The translations under genes and the position numbers were made by a program. A DNA stretch of 64,000 bases from Raphanus sativus (lineage: Eukaryota > Streptophyta > Magnoliopsida > Brassicales > Brassicaceae). This document shows positions 33,696 to 45,883 of the stretch, in pieces. The DNA is taken from contig NC_079519.1 of the NCBI RefSeq assembly GCF_000801105.2, forward strand, positions 6,260,668 through 6,324,667. Reading direction: 5' to 3'. The stretch's first letter is position 1. Each line of letters opens with the position of its first letter. The notes beneath the pieces were generated by a model. The model searched no databases, was not told where the DNA came from, and was given only the letters and a program-made list of their open reading frames with translations.

Positions 33696-36153
33696 AGGAG
33701 GTTTCATTTAGCTTCTGTGCGCTCTTTCTTCCTGAAAGAAGAAGGAATAAGAGGAGCAGTTGAAGATTGAAGTCGTCTCTCAGGGACAAGGAAGACTAAT
33801 CAACGGTTGCTACTCTTTCAACCTTTTTTAATTTTTATCTCTTATTTATTCCAATCATGAAACTTGTTGACTTGTATGGTTCTTATGTCGTGTACCTCTA
33901 TTTAGTCTATGTCGTAAATGTATCTAGGTTTCCTTTTACTGGATTTTTAGTCTCTTTTTTGTTAAATCTTGTTGCGGTGGCCAAATCAAGTTGATGGGTT
34001 TTGTGGTATAACTTGTACTAGGGGATATCTTAAGTACGGCTACTTGTTATCTTGACCCCCTTTCTAACAGAGACTTCTTTCTGGCTAAAATCCACAGTAT
34101 GTAACTGGTATGCTTGCTTTGTTGATCAAAGATAGAAGAAGCATGTTTGGAACTAAGCGTTAGGAGCCAATAGGTATTACATATCAGCTGACGTAAAAGA
34201 AAGAAAGAAAAGACTCATATCCAGTGTAAATATTAGTTTCATGATCCAACATTCTATCCCGATAGAGATTTTAATTAAACTCTAACATTAACAAAATAAT
34301 CTGATTTTCCTCACTGTTTATTTTTTTCTTCACTAAAATACAATTATGCAAGCCATTCCCAACACAACCTCATGTGAACACAACTTCATGGACAATTATT
34401 TCACATGAATGAACCACAAATGTCTTTTTTTTTTAAATGACCGATACCACTCTTTGCAGGTTATAGATTCGAAACTTTATGTTTGTATCTTGCTTGCTTC
34501 GATGATCTCCCTTGAGTGTTGTCTTGTGCCTCGTTACGGCACGCTCGCCTCTGTGCGACTCTCTGCAGTATGCAGTTTATTTTCTGGTTTCACAGTAAAT
34601 GATAGTATAAACTTGTTTCTTCATCGCTTGTGGCAGACTTGCAAGGAAACACTTGTTCTTTCTATCTTTTCAGTGGTTCTGGGTTGTTCATCCTTTGTGA
34701 AATATGATTGTCTCCCACATGTTCCATTCGGTTTGAGTGGTTGTGTTGCAGGGAGCAGTGTGCCCAAGATTATGTATGCTTCCATGTTTGTTCTGTTAAA
34801 AGGCTTATCCATTTGGTGTGTTGTCACCTCTGTTTGTGTCTTTGTGATGCCGAATTTCTGATTGTTAAATCTGCTTCTGTTGCGGATTCAATCTCGGGCG
34901 TTAGACCAGTACTTGTGCTCTCTAATTCCCAAAGCCTCATTTCACTTCTTAGCACGATTGGCGTTGAGTTTCGAGGACTGCTCAGCGACATTAGGTGTTG
35001 TTTATGTGTTATGTTTGCTCCTATCTTATGGTGGTGTATATCATTGCTCAGTTTTGCTATGATAGCAGCGGATGTTTTCGCCGGTTTGGCCTTGTTATTG
35101 CTTGATGTAAACAATCTCTCCAGCTATGGAGAGTAATGATTTATAAAACTGTTGTTTGATTAAAAAAAAAAAAAGACGATCATTCATGTATGATTATAAA
35201 TTGTTATTATAATAAATGGAACAAGACGTCCTAATGAATGTGCTAAGCCAGAAATGTGTTTTCAAATCTGTGATTTTATCTTTGCTACATTTGCAAGGTT
35301 TATTATTTTCTTTTTACTATTTTTTGCAGTAAGCATCTTTTTTTTTGGGGGTGCTAAAATAACAATCCACCAATCTGAGCCATTATTTTCTTCCTAACCA
35401 CATTTTAGTAGGGCCTTGTTCGTTTTAGAAGTGACTGACATGCGACCATAACCTAATAAGATCACATGATTGTTGTTTATCAATTGCAGCATCTAGCAAC
35501 TAATCACGGAGAGCAGAATTTAAACTCTTAATTCGTTGAACTTCTAAGCAACACAAATCAATGATTTGCGATTAATCAATGTAAACCAATTGTACGTACA
35601 CTAACAAATATACGAATTGCACGTCGTAGTAACACATCAATTGCCATTTTTAAGCATGTGTTAAAAAGAACATTTACACTAGTAGATCCAAAACTTTTTT
35701 GCAAAGTTTCTTGTAGTAATTAGAGATTTTTTTTAAAAAAAATAAGGCTTCTTTTCACAATTTCACCCTTATTTTATTTGTTTTCATAAAACAAAAACTT
35801 GCACAGGATCCTATCCGTAAAAATAATGAAACGGACGCAATACTGATAAACGAACAAACTAATCTAACAATTTCGAAGATAGCAAGAGTTGCATTACTCT
35901 TTGACAACAAATAATCATATTTTAAGAACAAAATAAAATAATTAGCTGCTAATGACGTTCATATCTTACTGATACTGATCTAAAATGATTTCATTTTTCT
36001 TTCCGACAAATATCTAAAAACAAGCTAATGCTACCTCTTCTCTTTCCATTTCGAATTTTACAAACTCGAGACTTCTGAAATATAATAAAAAAAAAATATT
36101 CTTAATTATTCCAATTATCGAGAACAAAAAACTTTTAAGAACAGAAAAAAAAT
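33696..36153. other. intergenic; contains a polyA-tailed retroposon-like segment
   Basis: No conserved gene. 34440-35175 is less AT-rich than its surroundings and ends in a 13-A run, suggesting an old retroposon; see that entry. The remainder is AT-rich with nothing recognised. Confidence 0.45.
34440..35175 (+). mobile_element. possible non-autonomous retroposon (SINE/Sadhu-like)
   Basis: About 735 bp of moderate GC with a 3' poly(A) (35163-35174). Open frames of up to 150 codons run in all three + frames, but none resembles a known protein and they look compositional. The structure fits a reverse-transcribed non-coding element; no target duplication was identified, so this stays tentative. 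Confidence 0.4.
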
Positions 36154-36993
36154 CTACGAGTTAGGCGCGGGATGCGGAAACGAACAAGACGAACACCTAA
36201 CGAGCCCGTTCTCGTTGCAAGTCGAGCATTCTCTGAACCCTACCTTCTCCGTATGCACCTTATTGCTACCGTGACAGACATTGCACGGCACGAAACTGTG
36301 ACCGCCGCACATCTCACACACACGCGGCAACTCGATCCTCGGCAACTCCTGCACGAGTTTCTTCAGCTCCCCGATCTCGTGGAGCTGCTTCACCTCCTCC
36401 GCTCCTCCGACGTACCGTCCGCCGATAAATACGCGCGGCAGCTGCAGCTGCTTCGTCGTCTGGCTCTCTTCCTCGAAGATCCGCTCCAGCTCCGCCGCGA
36501 ACGACGCGTCCATCGAGAGATCTCGCTCGTCGATCCGCACGGGGAAGCTGCGGAGGATCGCCGTGACGGCTCGGCAGTCTTCGAACGTGGGACGGACCAC
36601 GCGGAGGCTGGTGAAGTAGACGACGATGCTGCTCTCCGCGCCGGGGATCGAGATGCGTATAGCATCTGGCTCGGATTTTTTGGATTCTGGTTCCGGATTG
36701 CTGCGGCGTAGATTGACGGGTGCGGAGTCTGCGCGGAGGAGGTTGTTAGAGGGACGAGATGGCCAGGATCGGAGGATGAGATTCGAGGCGCATACTCGGT
36801 GGAAAACTCTGGAGACGCGATTATGTGAGGGAGAAGAAGAAGAAGAATGATAAGGAGAAGAAGGTGAGGAAGAGGAATCGTCGGTGCAGAGGTGGTGGAT
36901 GTCTTTGAAAGAGAAGGAGGAGGAGGAGGAGGAAGCGGTGGGAGAGTAGGTGTCGTGAATCTTAACCGACGATTTGCGCCACGGTCGCCACAT
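36154..36993 (-). CDS. glutaredoxin-like protein with C-terminal CxxC zinc motifs
   Basis: Intronless 279-aa protein of the plant GRXC-like (class IV) group, AT5G58530 by position. Residues 1-110 are Ser-rich and disordered. The glutaredoxin fold covers about 122-215, with the cis-Pro segment LPRVFIGGRYVGG at 185-197. The usual active-site CxxC is replaced by SLRVVRPTFEDC, so thiol-disulfide exchange is doubtful. The C-terminus has four CxxC pairs (226/229, 237/240, 256/259, 267/270), a DnaJ-like zinc-binding module. Cellular role is unknown; related proteins act as scaffold or regulatory factors. Confidence 0.9.
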   Translation of the reverse strand: MWRPWRKSSVKIHDTYSPTASSSSSSFSFKDIHHLCTDDSSSSPSSPYHSSSSSPSHNRVSRVFHRVCASNLILRSWPSRPSNNLLRADSAPVNLRRSNPEPESKKSEPDAIRISIPGAESSIVVYFTSLRVVRPTFEDCRAVTAILRSFPVRIDERDLSMDASFAAELERIFEEESQTTKQLQLPRVFIGGRYVGGAEEVKQLHEIGELKKLVQELPRIELPRVCEMCGGHSFVPCNVCHGSNKVHTEKVGFRECSTCNENGLVRCSSCSFPHPAPNS

Positions 36994-37437
36994 TAATTAG
37001 GGTTTGTGTGGATTTGGATTTGCAGAGAAATGGAGTTTTTGGATTAGAGGGAGAGAGTATTGTTTGTTGGTTATGTTAAAACAAGATTGGTTGTGAAAAG
37101 AATGAGGCGATATCTAACGTTACCAATTATATACTGGGTGGAATGAAGTCGATTCTAATTATAGTTTGTATCCTCTGTTTAATGCCTTGTTCATTTCCCA
37201 AAATTGTTGTTTGAACTTTGAACACACATATTAAGAGATAATCAGGAATTAATGATACAGAGTAGTGTGTATCTCTTTATTCAGAATGTTTTTCGTCAGG
37301 GTTCATTGTTACTCAACCTGTATTTGAAACCTTCATGTTTTAAACCTTTTCGCATGTTAAAAAAAGATACAGTATTAAGTATTAATACTCCGTATCTGAA
37401 TAAATATCACTTTGACATTCTTCACATATATTAAGAA
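36994..37437. other. upstream region of the glutaredoxin-like gene
   Basis: Promoter-side spacer for the minus-strand glutaredoxin-like gene, ending at the Helitron terminus. No gene or clear element seen. Confidence 0.5.
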
Positions 37438-39092
37438 CTAGGTGATTTTCCCGTGCTCATGCACGGATATAAATATTTATAAAATAAATATACTATACTA
37501 ATTGATTGCTATATACTTTAGTTTTAAATTAATTTATAAATTTTTATGCATAATTTATATTAATAATATTACAATACTTCAATTAGACATATGATTTTAG
37601 ATATGTTATATCTAGTCGATTTTTATAGTCGATTTAGTTATCATTTAGGTATATTTGATTACATTTATTTCTCTAAATTCAACTGTAGTACTTTTTATTC
37701 TAAATATATTAAAATTTGATTAATTTTATTATATGCATTTAGGTTGGTTGTTGTATTTCTTTATTTTAATATAATATATTATTTTAGATATAAGATTGAT
37801 TAGTCGAGTCACTCATATTTTGAGTATACTGAGTCACATATATTCTTTCAAATTCAAACAGAAATATACTTATTTTTAATGTTTACGTGGTCAGACTAAT
37901 AAAATTAAGTATCCAGACTCCGTTTAGCAAAAATCCAATTGATATTAATATATAATATACAATAATTAAAATATTTTATATATTGAGTTACATACATAAG
38001 TAATTGATACATTTTTGGAAGCTCATTAACACGTATCAATATTTACAATAAATAAAATATCTTATAAATTCTAAATAATTCTATGTCTTAGATTTATTGA
38101 AAGATAAACTAAAATTTATTTTATATAATCTAAAAATGAGAATTCATATTTACTTTGGTATTTGGATTATGTTTATATTAAACTCCAAAAACATAAAAAC
38201 ATAAATTTTTTAAAAAAATTAATATTAGGAAACCATATAATTGTAATAATAAAAATATAATATATCTACATCGTTAAAGTATATATTGTAGTGTTATTTA
38301 AAATATTTTATAATTATTTGATCAAAAGACGTTTATTGTTAAAATGATAGTTTTTATTATCTCTTAAAAATAAACAGTAAAAAATTGTGATTGTATTTGA
38401 TAAATCATATTATATAAGTAAAATATAATTTATAGATATGTTTTCTGGAATTGAAAGATATTATAATAAACTAAATATATTAAAAGTTAACAAAAAAAAT
38501 TCAATAATACTAATTATAAACTATTTTTAGTCAATTAAACATCTATCAGTTTAGGTTACTTAATTATTTAATGTAATCATTTAAGAAATTAGATAGATAT
38601 ATCAAAATATTTTTATTATTTTGTATTGTTTAAAATTATGTTTTAAAATAAATAATATTTCTTTTTCTAATATCAAGATTATCTTTCTGAAATTTGCTTT
38701 TATAAAATCACATTATATACAAATAATTTTTTTTCATATAAGAAACAATAGATATAAAATAAGTATTTTATTACTTCAAAAGTATATTTTATGTTACTTA
38801 AAATAGTTTTTAAATAAAATATTACTATGTTGTGAAATTTCCTTTTTAATGAACTCATATTATATATACATATATATTTTCGTTTTTAAATTTGATCTTT
38901 AAAATTTATGTATGTTTCTTTTTTTTAATATATGTTTTATGGAAATTTATTAAAAAGGAAACTAAATAAAAAATAATAGTATTTAAATGTAATATTGTTA
39001 ATTCATTAAGGGTATCAATGTAATCAACCATCGTGAGAGTTAACGTGAGCGCGACACATAGGAAACTGACTTCTCAAATAATATTATAGAGA
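37438..39092 (-). mobile_element. Helitron copy A, about 1655 bp
   Basis: Minus-strand element with 5' end TCTCTATAATATTATTTGAG (39092 downward) and 3' end CTAG at 37441-37438, preceded by the hairpin CCGTGCATGAGCACGG. Very AT-rich and non-coding. Related copies: 41600-42360, 42580-43008, 43009-43907, 47480-48196. Confidence 0.8.
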
Positions 39093-39104
39093 AGTGAAAA
39101 AATA

Positions 39105-39290
39105 TATGTAAGTTGGTATATCAAATCGCTGACACAGAGAGAGGGGTTGAAAGATGAACCGCAAGGTATGGCTGGTCTCGGTGGCGTCGTTGAGACCCAT
39201 GGGTCAGACCACACCAAGGTACTTTGCCCCGACCCAATAGATTTGCGTAGGCCTGCTTTCAGGAGAGGTTGCACTGCCATGAAGGTTGCA
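39105..39290 (-). pseudogene. LINE (L1-type) ORF2 fragment
   Basis: Minus strand encodes KAGLRKSIGSGQSTLVWSDP and then WVSTTPPRPA, matching the C-terminal region of plant L1-type reverse transcriptase polyproteins (usual pattern: GxRWRIGxGxxxxVWxDPW). Only about 60 codons survive. It abuts the 5' end of Helitron copy A. Confidence 0.7.
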
Positions 39291-39793
39291 CTGCCATGAG
39301 GCTTCTTCTTACATGTGAGGGATTACATACAAGTTACATTAGTTCTGATAAATGTTTATGCACTTTAGTAATAACAATGTAACTTTCTGAAAATAAAACT
39401 TACAAGCGTAGATAGAATTTAGTAGCTACAAAACTAAGGTTTTGATTGGTAACTATGCAGAATAGTTTTTTTTTAACGCGATTCCGTAAGTATTCTACCA
39501 ATCAAGAAAAATTGTGAAATGATAAAAAACGTGAAAACGTAAGTTTGCATTTTTTCTGACAGAAATATAAAGAGAATTTTCATTAAGTGGAAAAGTGATT
39601 TTTAGTAGATTATGGTGGAAAAAATTATAAATTTAACACTTTCATATTACTAAACTATATGCTAATACCATTTTAAAATTTTAAATAAATAGCAATAATT
39701 TTATATGATAAATAGTTATGTTACAAAAAGTTATATTATATTTTGTTTTATAATATTATGAAATGTCAATATATCGATTATTAAATCCCCTAG

Positions 39794-40529
39794 TCTATAT
39801 TTGAGAAGTCATTTGCCACATGTCTTCTCTACAATCGTTTTCACAAAAAAATTGTGACGTGGCTATTAAGATTGATGACATGTCATATGGTTAAATATGA
39901 CATGGACAATTACATTTAATGCTGATATATATTTTTGGAAATCTTTTAAAATATGTCAATAACTCATATATTACATTAATATTGATTTATATTTTGGGTA
40001 AACTTTGTAGAATATGATAATAACTCATAAATCATCACTAAAATAAATATATTCAAATATAACATTTTGAATTTCGAAATATTATATAATTTTACTTTTA
40101 TAATTATAAAATTTTTATTATCTAAATTTTCTAAATTTTCTGAATTTAAAAAAAAATATAAATCGTAATATCATTAGTTTCTTTTAGATATCTACAAATT
40201 ATATAAATATTATTTAGTTTTAATTTTTGATAACTATACAATTTTATATGATTTTTAGTAATTTTGTACAAGTTGATTTAATACATTTAACCAAATGAAA
40301 TAGATAATCTTTTTATTTAAGATTTTAACTTTATATATATACATATATATATTCTTAAATATAATTTAAAATAAAAATATTTTCATTTAATTTTATGCTT
40401 AATTAATTATATTTATATTAATTATTGTTCAAAATAATAAAATATATAATATTAATAAATTACATTTTAAAATATAAAATTGAACTTTTAAAAAATTTAT
40501 CACTACACATGGTGCAGGAAAACACCTAG
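39794..40529 (+). mobile_element. Helitron, second family, unit 1
   Basis: Starts TCTATATTTGAGAAGTC and ends CTAG at 40526-40529 after the partly decayed hairpin region CTACACATGGTGCAG. No coding sequence. Confidence 0.7.
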
Positions 40530-41200
40530 ATTAATAATTGTGACATGACTACTAAAATTGATAACATGTCTTATAGCTTAGTATGACATGAATAATTATA
40601 TTTAATGTTAATTTATATTTTTGGTAAACTTTTTAAAATATGGTAATAAATCATATATTATATTTATTGTCGATTTATATTTTTGGATTTTTTTTTAAAA
40701 TATGGTAATAACTCATAAATCATCGTTAAAATAAATATATTCAATTATGGCTTTTCAAATTTCGAAATATCATTTAAGTTAAAAATATTTCAAAAATATA
40801 TACATATGTTTAGAAAATATAAAAATTAAATCATAAAATCAAATTAAATCGTAAAATCATTAGTTTTTTATATATATCTACAGATTTAATAAATAGTGTT
40901 TGATTTTAAATTTTTACAATTATGAAATTTTACATATTTATTTAATATATTTAATTAAAATAAATAGATAGAAAAATCTACCTAAGATTATAATTTTAAA
41001 TATATACATGCACATTCTTAAATATAATTCAAAATAAACAAAAAATTTTATCTTAATTTTAATGTTCAGTTAAATCAAATTTATATTAAAATATTGATAA
41101 AAAAATTTATAATATTAATAAAAATTAAATATAATTTATATTTATCTATTAAAAATATTTTAAAATTATTTTACTGCACATGGTGCAGGAAAACACCTAG
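40530..41200 (+). mobile_element. Helitron, second family, unit 2 (5' truncated)
   Basis: Directly continues unit 1 and repeats its interior (attgtgacatgactac, ttaatgttaatttatatttttgg) but lacks the 5' terminus. Its own 3' end is intact: hairpin CTGCACATGGTGCAG at 41174-41188, then GAAAACACCTAG with host T. The tandem 3' ends look like a Helitron concatemer. Confidence 0.7.
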
Positions 41201-41599
41201 TATCATATTAAAAGATAAACTAAATATTTATAATAAGAGCTAAAGTAATTTTAATAAATATTAGTTATTTTGATATTATGTAATAATTAGTTTTATTATT
41301 GATATTTATTTTTCTTATAAAAGGTGAATAGCATATAAAATATTTTGATCAATTAAACAATTTCATCATTTCGCAAATTTTGAATTTTTCCGCAGCTTAA
41401 TTATTTTTTCCGTAGCTTAACTATTTTTTTCGCAATTCCGCGATTAAGAAATAGTTACCAATCGGGTCCTAAATATCATCTCATATTTTGACTATATGTT
41501 AAAGCTACATGATACTTTTGTCATTTTCTACATTGTAAATTTGTATTTTTATGTAATGTTTTTGTTGTCGTATTTAGTTGCTTTGGACAGAAAAACCTA

Positions 41600-42360
41600 T
41601 ACTATATAATATGTATAAAAGATGTTTATTGTTAATTTTTTAATATCCCTTAAAAATAAGCAGTTTAAAATATTTTTTGTGATTTGTATTTTAGAAATCA
41701 TATTATATAAGTAAAATATAACTTATAGATTTTTCTGTAATTGAAGATATTGTAGTCAACTAAATATATGAAAAATAAATAAAACATTTCAATAATACTA
41801 TAAACTATTTTTAGTCAATTAAACATATATCAGTTTATGTTACTTAATTATTTTATATAATCTTCTAAGAAAATTGATAGATATTTAAAAAATATTTCTA
41901 TTACTTTGAAAACATATATTTTGTATAGTTTAAAATTATGATTTAAAATAAATAGTATTTATTTTTCAAATATCAAAATTATATGTGTAATTTTTTTATG
42001 AAATCAAATTATATACAAATTTCATCTAAGAAAATATAGATATAAAGAAATATTTTATTACTTCAAAAGTATATTTTATGTTATTTTAAAAATTTTTGAA
42101 ATGGAATATTTCTATTTTGTGAAATTTCCTTTTTAATGAAATCATATTATATAAACATATATTTTCGTTTTTTTTTTGTAAACTTTATAAATTTTCCTTT
42201 TTATTATATTTGTTATTTGGAAAATTTTAAAAGGAAACTAAATAAAAAATTTCATAATATTATTTAAATGTAACATTTTTAATTTATTAAAGGTATTACC
42301 GTAATCAACCATCATGAAAATTAACGTAATCACGACACGTATGAAACTGACTTCTCAAAG
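41600..42360 (-). mobile_element. Helitron copy B (3' truncated)
   Basis: Shares the ordered AT-rich blocks of copy A and the 5'-terminal region reading CTTTGAGAAGTCAGTTTCAT on the minus strand. The hairpin end is absent. Confidence 0.65.
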
Positions 42361-42579
42361 GACTAACATTAATGTATTTCCTTTTTTCATAATAAGATTT
42401 TAGTTAACTTTTTAATTTTATTTTAATTTTTGAAAACACGCATAAATAAAACAGGAATATTTATAAAATATCACCATATAATATTTTAATAAAACGAACT
42501 TTAATTATTTTTAAAAAAATTCTTTCTAAAACAATATAAATAAAATATGAAAATATATAAGCTTTTAATATATATATAT

Positions 42580-43008
42580 ATATATAATATTATTTAAGAA
42601 GTCAATTTCCTATGTGCCGCGCTCACGTTAATACTACATTTAATACCTATTACTTTTTAAGTTTCCTTTTTGAAATTTTCTATATAACATATATATTAAA
42701 AAGGAAAACTTATAAATTTTAAAAATCAAATTTAAAAACAAAAATATATGTATATATAATATGATTTCATTAAAAAAGAAATTTCACAAGATAGTAGTAT
42801 TCTATTTAGAAATATTTTTAAATAATATAAATTATAATTTTGAAGTAATAAGTACTTATTTTATATCTATTGTTTCTTAGATGAAAATATATATTTGTAT
42901 ATAATGTGATTTTATAAAAACAAAATTCAGAAAGATAATCTTGATATTAGAAAAAGAAATATTATTTATTTTAAAACATAATTTTAAACAATACAAAATA
43001 TATATTTA
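42580..43008 (+). mobile_element. Helitron copy C (truncated)
   Basis: Plus-strand 5' part of the same family (TATTATTTAAGAAGTCAA, then CCGCGCTCACGTTAA). It is cut off where copy D begins. Confidence 0.6.
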
Positions 43009-43907
43009 TCTATAATATAATTTGAGAAATCAATTTCCTAAATATCGCACTCACGTTATTTCTCACGATAACTGATTACACTTATACCTTTAATGAATTA
43101 AAATATTACATTTAAATACTATATTTTTAGTTTCCTTTTTTAAATTTTCCATATAACATATATATTAAAAAGGAAAATTTATAAATTTTAAAAATTGAAT
43201 TTAAAAACGAAAATATATGTATATATAATATGATTTCATTAAAAAGGAAAATTTCACAAGATAGTAATATTCTATTTTAAAAATATTTTTAAATAACATA
43301 AAATATACTTTTGAAGTAATAAAATACTTACTTTATATCTATTGTTTCTTATATGAAAATATATTCATTTTTATATAATGTGATTTCATAAAAACAAAAT
43401 TTCAGAAAGATAATTTTGATATTAGAAAAAGAAATATTATTTATTTTAAAACATAATTTAAAACAATACAAAATATATATTTTCAAAGTAATATAAATAT
43501 TTTGATATATCTATCTAATTTCTTAGATGATTACATAAAATAATTTAGTAACATAAACTAATCAGCCTTTATCTAAAACAATAGATTATATTAAAATTAA
43601 GGAAGACAACAACCAACCTATATACAAATAAGAAAATTAATTAAACTTTTAATATATTTAGAATAAAAAATATTATAGTTGAATTTATAGAAATAAATGC
43701 AATCAAATATATCTAAATGATAACTAAATCGACTAAATATAACTTATCTAAAATCATATGTTCAATTAAAGTAATATAATATTATTAATATAATTTATGC
43801 ATAAAATTATAAATTAAATTTAATTAAAATATATAGCAATCAACTATTATAGTATATTTATTTTATAAATATTTATATACGTGCATGAGCACGGGAAAAT
43901 CACATAG
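43009..43907 (+). mobile_element. Helitron copy D, about 900 bp
   Basis: Begins TCTATAATATAATTTGAG after a host A; ends at hairpin CGTGCATGAGCACG followed by ATAG and T, one base off the canonical CTAG. Internal deletion relative to copy A. Confidence 0.7.
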
Positions 43908-44918
43908 TATAACGTAAAATCACAAAAATTGTTCATATACTATCATTTTTATTTTTATTTTATAATTATTAACTGAAAAATGAATAAACAATTCAAACAA
44001 TGTCGGAATGAAAATTAAATTTATTAATATTGCTTGATCTGAATATAAGCAAATTGATAGGGAGAAAATTATGAGTTTTTGGTATAACTATCTTATGAAT
44101 TTCTCAACACTTTATTTTTTTAGTTTTATCAAAAACAACATATATCAAATTATACATAATCTTACAAGATATATTATTCCATCCAAGAAAAATATAACTA
44201 ACAAGGTTATTATTTGAGTCTAATTTTAATAAAATCTTTGATTTATTTCAAAAAAATACAACCTAATATACAAAAATATGAATTACCAAACTAATCAAAA
44301 TACGAAGTATCAAATCAACCAATTGTTATGATTTAATTATTTTATATATTCATAAATGTGCATGAATTTTCAAAATATTACAGATTATGTGCATGAATTT
44401 TCAAAATACGAAGTATCAAATCAACCAATTGTTATGATTTAATTATTTTATATATTCATAATGCACTTTGATTTAATATATTTTTTTCCTATTTTTTCTG
44501 AAACAACATATATCAGATATAAAAAATTTAGAAATATATGTGCAAATATAAGAGGATGAACTGAAAATTGATTAAAAAAGGATGAATTGAACTACTTGAA
44601 ATTAAGAACAATAATTTAACTTTAACATAATTAAGAAAATAAACAAAAATTGTTGCACAATTTAAAAGAATTAAAATAACTCAATATACCAAAAATATAT
44701 ATTTGAGTTAATATGACATATTATATTTAGAAACCACATATCTAACTAAGATGGTAACATAATTATACTTACAATTTTTTATTTATTTATCATACATATA
44801 AATTAAAAAATAACCTGATACTTATAAACAAGCAAAATTAAATATTTAATAATTCTTATAATTTAATTATTTTATAAATGGATGACAAAAAAAATTATTT
44901 GATAAATGTTTATACTTA
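43908..44918. repeat. AT-rich spacer with a 106-bp direct repeat
   Basis: A block starting AAAATACGAAGTATCAAATC at 44297 recurs at 44403 with only slight change. No gene. Confidence 0.75.
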
Positions 44919-45799
44919 TGCATGAGCCTAAATAAAGAAAAAGCGAGACGGCCGCATGTTAGGGTTAGCCGACGACGGTGGCTCCGTCAGTCATGTTGTC
45001 GGCCGGGATCTCTTGCGTTTTGTCTATTGATCGTGATCTCAGTTCCAGTACCTTTTGTCACCGGCGGGGCATCTTTCTCCTCGATGGCTGTTCGGCTCAA
45101 GTTCCCGTCGTGGCTCCTGTTACGATAAAGGAGGACGGTCGGCTAAAGCCTCCGCGTCGCCTTTCCCTTCGGCTAACGGCGTCTCTGCTCTTTTATTTCT
45201 TTCTTCTTTTCGTTTTTCGTTTCTTTTGTGTGGCTGCTTGATTTGGGCTTTAACCTCATGCGGTTTGTTTCCGACGGGGTTAGAGCCGCAGATGAAGGAG
45301 TTTGTGGGTCGAATGGTGATTTGTAGTCGGTAGAGCAGTGAAGCTTTCAGATGGTGAGTGAAGTTTGGTTTCACGCGGAGTCTTGTGCTCGGTGTTGGCG
45401 TTGTTCGTTGGTGGAGGAGATCTCGCAAGAGCGATTGAATCCCTCCGATCTAGGAAACACCAGAGTCATGACAGTTGCGTTGAAGAGGAGATGGTGTGGT
45501 TGGCGTCCGGGATCTCTGGCGGGACGGTCAGAGGATCAAAGTGGAGATGCCTGCGGCGGCAACCTCATTGGTTTCTAGGGTTTTCGCTGTTTGGGCTTTT
45601 AGGCCGGGTCTTTTGTTTGGTCTTGTAGCCGGGCTTTGTGTTGACCTGGGTGTGTTGGCCCGTTTTGTTTGTGGGCAACAACCCTTTGTAATTTGTTGGG
45701 CCAGACCCATTTTATTATTAATATTAAGATGGCAAAAAAAAAAGTGCATGAGCCTAAATTAAGAAAAAGCGAGACGGCCGCATGTTAGGGTTAGCCGAC
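44919..45799 (+). mobile_element. polyA retroposon flanked by a 55-bp direct repeat
   Basis: The insert 44974-45744 (771 bp) is GC-rich compared with its surroundings, has no convincing protein, and ends TTATTATTAATATTAAGATGGC plus a run of 10 A. The 55-bp flanks 44919-44973 and 45745-45799 match with one mismatch. The structure fits target-primed reverse transcription of a non-coding (Sadhu/SINE-like) RNA, though the duplication is unusually long. Confidence 0.65.
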
Positions 45800-45883
45800 A
45801 GTCACAAGGAAATATGACTTGATCATATATTTTCTTTATATATGTGTATATGCTGAGAAGAAAGGAAACAGAAAACCTAAAAG

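Larger units (their letters stand above)
39435..41473. repeat. inverted repeat pair around Helitron DNA
   Basis: TTTTGATTGGTAACTAT near 39437-39455 and its inverse ATAGTTACCAATCGGG near 41450-41465 are followed inward by CGCGATTCCG-type sequence on both sides. They look like ends of an older TIR element (hAT-like) into which Helitrons inserted. Boundaries are approximate. Confidence 0.55.

Noticed and set aside
36172..36711. 179-codon open frame on the plus strand within the glutaredoxin-like gene
   Set aside because: Antisense shadow of a GC-rich coding exon; the opposite strand encodes the conserved fold.
44922..45762. Several overlapping GC-rich open frames before the serpin
   Set aside because: They fall inside a polyA-tailed retroposon, overlap in several frames and match no protein family I know.
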